From Urbifossiella sp043733485 (lineage in GTDB: Bacteria > Planctomycetota > Planctomycetia > Gemmatales > Gemmataceae), in contig JAYTGN010000212.1 in assembly GCA_043733485.1 (NCBI GenBank), forward strand, positions 1 to 12,761: a stretch of 12,761 nt of DNA, written 5' to 3'. The notes beneath the pieces were generated by a model. It was not told where the DNA came from, did not search any database, and saw only the letters and a program-made list of their open reading frames with translations. A program made the position numbers and the translations under genes. Positions 1 through 5,897 of the stretch are shown one piece after another (the first letter of the stretch is position 1; every line of letters begins with the position of its first letter).

Positions 1-9
1 GTGTCCCCC

Positions 10-37
10 TTGCCTCCGGGTGCGAACCGGTTATCTT
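10..37 (+). promoter_or_regulatory. Possible sigma70-type promoter for tRNA-Leu
   Basis: TTGCCT at 10-15 resembles a -35 box. It lies 16 bases ahead of TATCTT at 32-37, which matches 4 of 6 positions of the -10 consensus. The expected transcription start would fall a few bases before the tRNA at 49. The assignment rests on spacing and weak consensus only, and the real promoter could lie outside the window. Confidence 0.3.
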
Positions 38-48
38 GGAAGGAGCTT

Positions 49-129
49 GGCCAAGTGGCGGAATGGCAGACGCGCTCGACTCAAAATCGAGTACCGCAAG
101 GTGTGTGGGTTCAAGTCCCTCCTTGGCCA
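49..129 (+). tRNA. tRNA-Leu, anticodon CAA
   Basis: The sequence folds as a class II tRNA. The seven-base acceptor arm GGCCAAG (49-55) pairs with CTTGGCC (122-128), followed by discriminator base A129. The D arm holds the GGCGGAATGGCAGACGC pattern typical of tRNA-Leu. The anticodon stem CTCGA/TCGAG (75-79 with 87-91) encloses loop CTCAAAA, which puts anticodon CAA at 82-84 and reads codon UUG. A variable arm follows with stem ACC/GGT and loop GCAA, as expected for leucine tRNAs. The T loop is TTCAAGT (110-116). The T stem (105-109 with 117-121) carries one T-T mismatch. The 3' CCA is not encoded, so it must be added by the CCA-adding enzyme. The long variable arm, the A discriminator and the anticodon together make leucine identity secure. 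Confidence 0.95.
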
Positions 130-186
130 CTGAAGTTCACATCGTTCGGCGAAATCGCGCACCTCGGCGGTCGCCTCCCCGTTCCT

Positions 187-972
187 CTACAACTCCGGCA
201 TCTTCCCCGCGAGGATGTCCTTCTCGTACTGCTCCTCCAGCGGCCACGACACGGTACACGTCCCGAAATCGGCCATGTGCTGATACTTCTTCAAGCGGTC
301 GATCGCGCCTTGGAGGATCTTCTTGTCCTTGCGAAACACCGGACCGTGGCTGGGCAGGAGGAACTCGGCGTCGTCGTCGCGAATGCGGGTCAGCGAGGCG
401 ATGAAACTGGGGAAGTGGGAGCCGTGGTGGGCGTCGATGGCACCGACGCAGCCGTCTTGGTAGATGTTGTCCCCGGAGAGGAGCAGGTTGCCGAGTTTGA
501 AGCTGAGTTGGCCCGGCGTGTGGCCCGGCGTGTGCCAGACCTTCAATTTCAACTTCCCGATCTTCACCTCGTGGCCTTCGTCCAACTTCACGTCGATTTT
601 GCAGGGCGGCATGGGAATGTTGAAGTCTTGCGCCGAGATGCTGGCGTAGGTTTCGACGAGGTCGCCCGATTCGATGACGGTGGCGGCGCGGGGGTGGGCC
701 GCCGTCTTGGTGCGGAGTCGTTCGCGGGCGCGGGCCAAGCCCTGGATGTGGTCCGCGTCGGCGTGCGTGGCGATGAGCAGTTTGCACTTGGAGAGTTGGA
801 AGTCCATGTCGCGGATGAGTTCGATGACTTCGTCGAGGGTGTCGTCTTGGCCGACGTCGATGAGCGCGAACTCGGTTCCGCCGTCGATGAGGTAGATGTT
901 GACGCCGAGCGGCCGCCCGGCTTGCAGGTTGAGTTCGATCACGTTCGGGAACAGATACTTCCGGGGACGCAT
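187..972 (-). CDS. Metallo-beta-lactamase-fold hydrolase (glyoxalase II-like)
   Basis: This is a 261-residue cytoplasmic protein with the full set of MBL-fold landmarks. These are a strand ending in ALIDVG (residues 36-41), the metal motif HADADH at 70-75, HTPGHTPG with His151, SGDN with Asp168, and a final PSHGPV with His209. The family hydrolyses thioesters, lactones, phosphoesters or related bonds with one or two bound metals; the substrate here cannot be read from sequence. The second His of the usual HxHxDH motif is Asp72, so metal site 1 may be altered. The start chosen is the ATG at 972, because GGAGG lies 9 bases upstream. An in-frame ATG at 1026 would add 18 residues that precede this ribosome site and look non-conserved. 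The gene stands alone, convergent to the tRNA and divergent from a DUF1559 gene. The fold is certain; the specific activity is unknown. Confidence 0.9.
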   Translation of the reverse strand: MRPRKYLFPNVIELNLQAGRPLGVNIYLIDGGTEFALIDVGQDDTLDEVIELIRDMDFQLSKCKLLIATHADADHIQGLARARERLRTKTAAHPRAATVIESGDLVETYASISAQDFNIPMPPCKIDVKLDEGHEVKIGKLKLKVWHTPGHTPGQLSFKLGNLLLSGDNIYQDGCVGAIDAHHGSHFPSFIASLTRIRDDDAEFLLPSHGPVFRKDKKILQGAIDRLKKYQHMADFGTCTVSWPLEEQYEKDILAGKMPEL

Positions 973-981
973 CGCGGCGAA

Positions 982-986
982 CCTCC
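982..986 (-). promoter_or_regulatory. Ribosome binding site that fixes the MBL hydrolase start
   Basis: CCTCC on the plus strand reads GGAGG on the coding strand, 9 bases before the ATG at 972. It decides for the shorter 261-residue protein. The site lies within the inverted repeat CCTCCGTGGAGG (982-993), so a small hairpin could partly mask it. Confidence 0.65.
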
Positions 987-1168
987 GTGGAGGAGTTGAT
1001 TTTACGCGAGCGCTCGCGCGATTCAACCGCAGGACAGTCGCCGACCACGACTGGCTAACTCGCGCTCAGTTGCAAGCCGAGCGAGCATCCATTTGTGTTG
1101 TTTACAGTCGAATCCTGCTCGGCATCGGAGTTGCAAATGGTGGGATACACTCGACCCGGGATTGAACC

Positions 1169-2071
1169 ATGCACATTCGCAATCGCCGCGCGTTCACCCT
1201 GATCGAACTGCTCGTGGTCATCGCGATCATTGCGATCCTGATCGGGCTCCTCCTTCCTGCGGTGCAGAAGGTGCGTGAAGCGGCCTCCCGATCGACGTGT
1301 CAGAATAATTTGAAGCAGATCGGACTCGCCTGCCACAATTATCACGCGGCACTGAATCAACTGCCGCCTGGATATTCGTCGAGCAGTTCCTATCCCGGCA
1401 CCGCCCCCGGCTGGGGTTGGGCTGCGTACCTCTTGCCGCATCTGGAACAGAATTCGGTTTCCCAGAGAATTAACCTCGACCAACCCGTTGAAAGCCAGCC
1501 GGCAATCGGCACGGTCCTCAAGGTCTTCCTCTGCCCGTCCGATCCGTTTTCACCGGCCGCATTTACCGTTACTTCCGCCACGGGCTCGGCGATTTGTCTC
1601 GCGGGTCCGAGCTGTTACGCCGCCACGGTCGGGAGCGATTCCGCGGAAGTCGATGCTCCCACCGGAGACGGGATCTTTTACCGCAACAGTGCGACGCGAC
1701 TCACGGACGTGAGCGATGGAACGAGCCATACGGTCATGGTTGGGGACCGGGCCTGGACCGATTCTCAAGGCATCTGGGCCGGAGTGCCGACGAACGCGGT
1801 GATTCGTGCAGGAACGACGAATCCGTGGCCGAGCGTCACCGGGCCGGCCCCGGCCATGACACTCGTTCACAACAACTGGATCAACATCAAGACGGACGCC
1901 GATGGCGGGCTGGACGACTTTTCCAGCAAGCACATCGGGGGCGTGAACCTCGTTTTCGCGGACGGTTCGGTCCGGTTTATCAAGAGCATCACTTCGGACG
2001 GCGCGGAACGATCTGCATTTTGGGCCATGGGAACCCGGGCGAACGGGGATCTGACTCAGGGGCTGGAATGA
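1169..2071 (+). CDS. DUF1559 pilin-like secreted protein (copy 1)
   Basis: This 300-residue protein starts with a type IV pilin-like leader, MHIRNRRA, then FTLIELLVVIAIIAILIG, with Glu at mature position 5. This hydrophobic helix anchors the protein in the inner membrane before or after cleavage by prepilin peptidase. The residue before the cut is Ala, not the usual Gly. The body carries the DUF1559 landmarks: QNNLKQIGLACHNYH, then FLCPSDP, then DVSDGTSHTVMVGD, then the C-terminal HIGGVNLVFADGSVRFI (residues 255-271). This family is massively expanded in planctomycetes and its role is unknown; a pseudopilin-like or surface protein is the usual guess. No clear Shine-Dalgarno precedes the ATG. 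The stop codon overlaps the start of the downstream HEAT-repeat lipoprotein. The first 78 bases of coding sequence are almost identical to those of the copy at 2547. Confidence 0.93.
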   Translation: MHIRNRRAFTLIELLVVIAIIAILIGLLLPAVQKVREAASRSTCQNNLKQIGLACHNYHAALNQLPPGYSSSSSYPGTAPGWGWAAYLLPHLEQNSVSQRINLDQPVESQPAIGTVLKVFLCPSDPFSPAAFTVTSATGSAICLAGPSCYAATVGSDSAEVDAPTGDGIFYRNSATRLTDVSDGTSHTVMVGDRAWTDSQGIWAGVPTNAVIRAGTTNPWPSVTGPAPAMTLVHNNWINIKTDADGGLDDFSSKHIGGVNLVFADGSVRFIKSITSDGAERSAFWAMGTRANGDLTQGLE

Positions 2072-2457
2072 GGACTGGAATTCCTGCCAGTTGCTGGTGC
2101 TTCGCCGCGACCCTTCTCGCTGCTTGGGGCTGTTCGCGGCCGACGGAAACTTTAACTGCCGGCGGCAAACCCGTGACGCACTGGATTGAGGAAGCGAAGA
2201 AGCCGGACGCAAAAACGCGAAAGAAGGCCGTGAAGGAACTCGGGCACGTTGGGAAGGCCGACCCCGCCGCAATTCCGGTCGTGATCCATGCGATCAAGGA
2301 TCCCGATCCCGGCGTGAGGCAGGAAGCGGCTTTGGCTTTGCTGAATTTAGCTCCCGATTTACCCGAAGCCTTCGAGCCGTTGACGGAGGCGACTCGCGAC
2401 AAGGATGCCAAGGTGCGCGAATACGCCACCGCGGCGCTCGCCCGGATGCGCCGCTGA
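2068..2457 (+). CDS. Small HEAT-repeat lipoprotein
   Basis: This 129-residue protein begins with a short hydrophobic segment that ends in LLAAWGC, followed by SRPTET. It looks like a lipoprotein signal with the lipidated Cys at residue 22, although Trp just before Gly-Cys is unusual in a lipobox. The mature part holds about two and a half HEAT-type helical repeats: an alpha-helical lead-in (roughly residues 36-62), then IPVVIHAIKDPDPGVRQEAA and LTEATRDKDAKVREYATAAL. The DPDPGVRQEA and DKDAKVREYA turns are typical of PBS-lyase-like HEAT repeats, which act as protein-binding scaffolds. The start ATG overlaps the preceding DUF1559 stop as ATGA, so the two genes are probably translationally coupled. 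This suggests the lipoprotein may bind or escort the DUF1559 product, which is inference. The start is well defined because no other in-frame ATG gives a signal sequence. Confidence 0.85.
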   Translation: MRTGIPASCWCFAATLLAAWGCSRPTETLTAGGKPVTHWIEEAKKPDAKTRKKAVKELGHVGKADPAAIPVVIHAIKDPDPGVRQEAALALLNLAPDLPEAFEPLTEATRDKDAKVREYATAALARMRR

Positions 2458-2546
2458 TCGCTGATCGGTGTTCTGCCCTGTTCTCCGCGATTCCCGGAAC
2501 TTTCCACTGCGCGAGTCGCTCAGCCGACTTCCGCCGGACATTCACC

Positions 2547-3575
2547 ATGCACATTCGCAATCGCCGCGCGTTCACGCTGATCGAACTGCTCGTGGTCATC
2601 GCGATCATTGCGATCCTGATCGGGCTGCTGCTGCCGGCCGTGCAGAAGGTGCGGGAAGCGGCCTCCCGGCTCAAGTGTCAGAACAACATCAAGCAACTCG
2701 CGCTCGCTTTGCACAACTTCGAGTCGGCGCAGGGCGTCTATCCGCCATCCATGCAGGCCCCGGTCGGCAGCACGTTCGGCACCAACAACGGCTCGTGGTC
2801 GGTTCACGGACGCATCCTGAGCTACATCGAGCAGGGGAACGCGGGCCTCAAGGTGAACCTCGAAATGGCCTGGGACTCACAGCTTGCAAGCGGCGTGCCC
2901 CAGACCCGCATTCCGACCTTCATCTGCCCGACCGAGATCAACGACACGGTGCGAACGAAGAGCGGCCAACCGTTCGTCTACCCGCACACCTACGGGTTCA
3001 ACTTCGGCACCTGGCTGGTGTGGAACCCGGCGAACGGCGTGGGTGGCGACGGCGTCTTTTACCCGAATGCCAAGCTCGCGGCCACCCACATCACCGATGG
3101 CCTCTCGAACACGCTCATGATCGCCGAGGTCAAGGCGTTCACGCCCTATAGCCGCAATTTAGGCGCGGCGGCTTCATCAACTCCGCCAACCACCGCAGCC
3201 GAGGTGGCCGCCTATGTGGTCGCGGCGCCGGACAAGAAGCTCGGGCCGGTGATCAACGACAACACCGGCCATACCGAGTGGCCGGACGGCCGCGTACACC
3301 ACAGCGGGTTCACCACCGTGCTCGCGCCGAATACCAGGGTCGTAGCCTCGATCGGGGGAAAGGATTACGACGCGGACTTCAACAGCCGGCAGGAAGGCTC
3401 GAGCGCCGCGCTGCCCACCTACGCCGCGATCACGTCGCGGAGCTACCACTCCGGCGGGCTCGTGAACGTGGCCTTGATGGACGGCTCGGTACGATCCGTG
3501 CGAAACGGCATCGATCTCGCGACGTGGCGCTCCCTCGGCACGCGCCAAGGCAACGAAGTGATCGGCGATTATTGA
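2547..3575 (+). CDS. DUF1559 pilin-like secreted protein (copy 2)
   Basis: This 342-residue protein has the same N-terminus as the gene at 1169 through residue 41, apart from nothing more than synonymous changes: leader MHIRNRRA, the FTLIEL helix, then LLLPAVQKVREAASR. The rest differs and belongs to another DUF1559 subgroup. It has QNNIKQLALALHNFESAQG, FICPTEIND in place of CPSDP, ITDGLSNTLMIAEVKAF, a WPDGRVHHSGFTTV segment, and a C-terminal SYHSGGLVNVALMDGSVRSV (residues 299-318). It is expected to be exported and anchored by the N-terminal helix, with a periplasmic or surface body. It lies 89 bases after the HEAT lipoprotein on the same strand. No strong Shine-Dalgarno is seen. A broken DUF1559 tail follows its stop codon almost directly. 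The family is certain and the function unknown. Confidence 0.93.
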   Translation: MHIRNRRAFTLIELLVVIAIIAILIGLLLPAVQKVREAASRLKCQNNIKQLALALHNFESAQGVYPPSMQAPVGSTFGTNNGSWSVHGRILSYIEQGNAGLKVNLEMAWDSQLASGVPQTRIPTFICPTEINDTVRTKSGQPFVYPHTYGFNFGTWLVWNPANGVGGDGVFYPNAKLAATHITDGLSNTLMIAEVKAFTPYSRNLGAAASSTPPTTAAEVAAYVVAAPDKKLGPVINDNTGHTEWPDGRVHHSGFTTVLAPNTRVVASIGGKDYDADFNSRQEGSSAALPTYAAITSRSYHSGGLVNVALMDGSVRSVRNGIDLATWRSLGTRQGNEVIGDY

Positions 3576-3577
3576 GC

Positions 3578-3766
3578 CTCACTTGCTTCCCCGCCCACGA
3601 GCTCGCCGCCAACGAGTGGGGCGGCCTCTACTTCAGCTTTCACGACACAGTCGCCAACGTCGGCATGGCCGACGGCTCCGTCCGCACGCTCCGCACTTCG
3701 ACTTCGCTCTGGATCATCGGCGCGATGACCACCCGCTCCGGCGGAGAAGTTGCGAACCTCGAATAA
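3578..3766 (+). pseudogene. Orphan C-terminal fragment of a DUF1559 gene
   Basis: Directly after the stop of the second DUF1559 gene, and in a different frame, about 62 codons read as a DUF1559 C-terminus: NEWGGLYFSFHDTVANVG, then MADGSVRTL, then IIGAMTTRSGGEVANLE and a TAA at 3764-3766. These match the family's closing pattern of SFH, a few residues, N, ADGSVR and TRxGGEV. No pilin-like leader, no helix and no sensible start codon with a ribosome site lie upstream. The frame continues leftward only as a shadow of the preceding gene. It is most simply the tail of a lost tandem paralogue whose first 250 or so codons were removed by deletion or recombination. The left boundary is approximate. 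Confidence 0.8.
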
Positions 3767-3806
3767 GCCCCTGTTCCCTCGGCTCGGCGCTCTGCATGAT
3801 AGCCCA

Positions 3807-4220
3807 ATGTCCGAACCGTACATCGCGATTCAGATCGTCATGCTCCCGAAGGATACCAATCCGCACGGGACGATCTTCGGTGGGGTGCTACTCGCCAACA
3901 TCGACATGGCCGGGGCCATCGGTGCCCAGCGCGAAGTGCAGCGGCACGGTGGGAACGCCAACGCCGCGTTCGTGACCGTCGCCATCAATCGGGTCGAGTT
4001 CAAGAAGCCCGTGCTCGTCGGCGACGTGGTGAAGTTCCAGACCACGTTGGTGAAGTTCGGACGCACGTCCGTGACCATGCACATCGATGTGATTGCGGAA
4101 CGCGGTGCCGAGGCGATTCACGTCACGGAAGCGGAGGCGGTGTTCGTGGGGGTCGATCTCACGACCCCGGACCGCAAGCCGGTGCCGCTCTTCCCCAACG
4201 GTTCCACTCCCGCGAAGTAA
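3807..4220 (+). CDS. Acyl-CoA thioesterase, YciA-like hotdog protein
   Basis: This 137-residue protein fits a single 4HBT hotdog domain and aligns by eye with YciA-type acyl-CoA thioesterases across its length. Near the N-terminus, LPKDTNPHGTIFGGVLLANI then DMAGAI matches the DTNxxGxIFGGxxxxxxD motif, with Asp33 as the likely catalytic acid and the following helix as the buried hotdog helix. VAINRVEFKKPVLVGDVVKF (residues 58-77) and FGRTSVTMHIDV match the core strands. These enzymes hydrolyse acyl-CoA thioesters to free acid and CoA in the cytosol and act as multimers. The ATG at 3807 is chosen because homology starts a few residues later. The in-frame ATG at 3750 would add 19 residues that overlap the broken DUF1559 tail. 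No good Shine-Dalgarno is visible. The gene ends two bases before the convergent DUF4956 gene. Confidence 0.9.
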   Translation: MSEPYIAIQIVMLPKDTNPHGTIFGGVLLANIDMAGAIGAQREVQRHGGNANAAFVTVAINRVEFKKPVLVGDVVKFQTTLVKFGRTSVTMHIDVIAERGAEAIHVTEAEAVFVGVDLTTPDRKPVPLFPNGSTPAK

Positions 4221-4222
4221 AG

Positions 4223-4903
4223 CTACACCTTCTTCCAGTCCACGGCTTGAACGCCTTCGACCTTATTTAACTCAGCGACGAGCGCGACCGCGGATGCGGC
4301 CGGCTTGAGGAGTGCCGAGTAGGTGAGGTCGAGGGCGGCGCCTTGCCGGGCCGTGGCCGTGGCGACCAACTCGTGCGCCTCGAAATGACGAAGGAGTACC
4401 TCGGTTAATGCCGCTTCGGTCTTCGCCCCGATGCCGGTTCGAATCACGAGCAAACCCGGTTCGCGCTTCGCACCGATTGCAACGGGCCGAGCCCACGCGC
4501 TGGTGGCCCACGCCACCACGGCGATCACCGGCAGGCCGGCGAGCGCCACCTTGAGCATCTCCGCCCCGACCGCCATGCCGGTCACGACGGCCGCGATCAC
4601 GAAGGCCGTATCGCGGGTATCGTCGACCACGGTGCGGAAGCGGATGATCGCCAACACGCCGGCGAGGCTGAACGCCCGTGCGAGGTTGTCGCCGATCACC
4701 TGCGTCACCATCGCGATGACGATGCAGAGCAGCACCAGCGTGGCGACGAAGGGTGCGGCCTCGGAGCGAGTCTTGCGCTGCGTGAGAAAGTAGACGGCGG
4801 CGACGGCGACTCCAAGACACGCGGCCTGCACGAGTCGGGCGGCCAGAGGTGGGGTGGGCAACTCCGCCGCGGACGGCACCAGCGACGTGAAGAACTCAAA
4901 CAT
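4223..4903 (-). CDS. DUF4956 family membrane protein
   Basis: This 226-residue integral membrane protein has three or four N-terminal membrane spans (about residues 22-40, 51-70, 99-119 and 122-138). The DUF4956 signature, FSLAGVLAIIRFRTVVDDTRDTAF in effect, lies near residues 78-101; its core is SLAGxLxIIRFRTxxxDxRD. The C-terminal 85 residues are soluble and look like a small alpha/beta domain. In bacteria DUF4956 genes are commonly found beside VTC-domain polyphosphate polymerase genes, as here. A role in membrane docking or in moving the polymer is plausible but unproven. The start overlaps the VTC gene by 8 bases, so the two are likely coupled. ATG at 4903 is preferred over GTG at 4909 because GAAGG sits 8 bases before the ATG. 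Confidence 0.87.
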   Translation of the reverse strand: MFEFFTSLVPSAAELPTPPLAARLVQAACLGVAVAAVYFLTQRKTRSEAAPFVATLVLLCIVIAMVTQVIGDNLARAFSLAGVLAIIRFRTVVDDTRDTAFVIAAVVTGMAVGAEMLKVALAGLPVIAVVAWATSAWARPVAIGAKREPGLLVIRTGIGAKTEAALTEVLLRHFEAHELVATATARQGAALDLTYSALLKPAASAVALVAELNKVEGVQAVDWKKV

Positions 4904-5672
4904 CGGCACCGCCTTCGAGTTCCGCCAGCTTCGTTCGCATGAACCGGCGGTACTTCGAGACGGTGCTCGGCGCGAGCCCCAGTTCCTCCACGATCGCCTT
5001 GAAGATGCCCGGCATCGCGAGCCGAAATTTGAACTCGCAGATCACTTGCCCTTCGAGCAGCACCGGGGTTTCTCCCACGGGCTCGACTTCCCAGCGATCC
5101 GTGTTTTGGCCGCGAACGTTGCGATCGAGCGTGAGGCGCACGGTGCCGCCATCCGCGACGCCGAGGTACGCCACGCGGTCGTAGGCGATGCGGCAGATAG
5201 GGCGAAGCTTCTGCCCCGCGATGCCGTCGCGGAACCAGACGCCCGGCCAACCGGGGAGCGATTCCCCAAGCCCGACGGCGGCGAGTTCCGGCAACCGCAC
5301 CGACTCGCGCCGCTTCCGCACGCGGTCCCCGCTCTTGATCTTTTGTTCCACGAACATCGGGCCGTTCGCACCGTAGCGGCGAACGCGGTACTTGCACCCG
5401 CCGGCCGCGGGCGTGCGCCGATACACGTCGAACTCCGACGTATCGGTGTAGAGGCTCGTGGTCGGGTACGCATTTCCGCGCGTCGGGTCCGCGTAGCGGT
5501 CGAGGCTCAGCGACTGCCGGGCCATCGCTTCGACGGCTTGCGTTCGATCTTCGTCCAGCAGAAACTTGAGTTCGTAGGCGGGTGGGCCATCCGCCACATC
5601 GCTGAACAGCGACGGCGACTCCAGCCCTCCCGGCTCGGAAGGTCGTTCGGATCCATCCGGCACCAGGCGCAT
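4896..5672 (-). CDS. VTC-domain protein, probable polyphosphate polymerase
   Basis: This 258-residue protein has the tunnel-fold VTC domain related to the catalytic part of yeast Vtc4, which builds polyphosphate from ATP. The expected basic and acidic tunnel residues are visible. They are YELKF (Glu34, Lys36), SLYTDT (73-78), KYRVRRYG with Arg97 and Arg99, FVEQKIKSGDRVRKRR (107-122), YDRVAY, the strand VRLTLDRNV, ICEFKF (Glu213, Lys215) and the final SKYRRF. No membrane segment is seen, so the product is cytosolic or sits at the inner face of the membrane. It is the first gene of a minus-strand pair with the DUF4956 gene. ATG at 5672 is chosen because GGAGG lies 10 bases upstream. A GTG at 5720 would extend it by 16 residues but has no ribosome site. 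The family is sure; polymerase activity is inferred from it. Confidence 0.88.
   Translation of the reverse strand: MRLVPDGSERPSEPGGLESPSLFSDVADGPPAYELKFLLDEDRTQAVEAMARQSLSLDRYADPTRGNAYPTTSLYTDTSEFDVYRRTPAAGGCKYRVRRYGANGPMFVEQKIKSGDRVRKRRESVRLPELAAVGLGESLPGWPGVWFRDGIAGQKLRPICRIAYDRVAYLGVADGGTVRLTLDRNVRGQNTDRWEVEPVGETPVLLEGQVICEFKFRLAMPGIFKAIVEELGLAPSTVSKYRRFMRTKLAELEGGADV
4912..4916 (-). promoter_or_regulatory. Ribosome binding site for the DUF4956 gene, inside the VTC gene
   Basis: The plus-strand CCTTC reads GAAGG on the coding strand, 8 bases before the ATG at 4903 but only 2 before the GTG at 4909. It favours the ATG start. It lies within the last codons of the VTC gene, which supports coupled translation. 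Confidence 0.5.
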
Positions 5673-5682
5673 CACGTCTCGT

Positions 5683-5687
5683 CCTCC
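5683..5687 (-). promoter_or_regulatory. Ribosome binding site that fixes the VTC gene start
   Basis: CCTCC on the plus strand reads GGAGG on the coding strand, 10 bases before the ATG at 5672. The competing upstream GTG at 5720 has nothing comparable, so the shorter protein is preferred. Confidence 0.6.
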
Positions 5688-5897
5688 AGGTTCCTGGGAA
5701 TGCAGCCCTCGTGGCCGCACGTTGCGGTGGGGTTCAGGCAGAGGTTGTTACATCTTACCAACATGAGAATCGAATGAGGAATACGTGATTCGCTGTCTCG
5801 GAACTCCGGCTACTCCCGTTTGATTCAGTAGCACGGTTGGCCACGAGTGTGAAACGGCGGCAGGGTGTGCCACGCGACACCGACTACGGGAGAGACG

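Noticed and set aside
153..175. GGCG/CGCC short inverted repeat between the tRNA and the MBL gene as a terminator
   Set aside because: The stem is only four pairs with a two-base loop and no T-run. It is expected by chance at this GC content.
1..999. Long plus-strand open frame (332 codons) across the tRNA and the MBL gene
   Set aside because: It reads through the tRNA and lies antisense to a clear enzyme gene. Its protein is Val/Asp/Arg-rich without any family motif, as expected for the antisense of GC-rich coding DNA.
2455..2466. Short direct repeat CTGATCG around the HEAT gene stop
   Set aside because: Two copies of a 7-base word are too short to call a repeat element, and there are no flanking features of a mobile element.
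4854..5777. Plus-strand open frame of 307 codons antisense to the VTC gene
   Set aside because: It mirrors the VTC gene, whose motifs and ribosome site are clear. No family resemblance is seen in the plus-strand protein.
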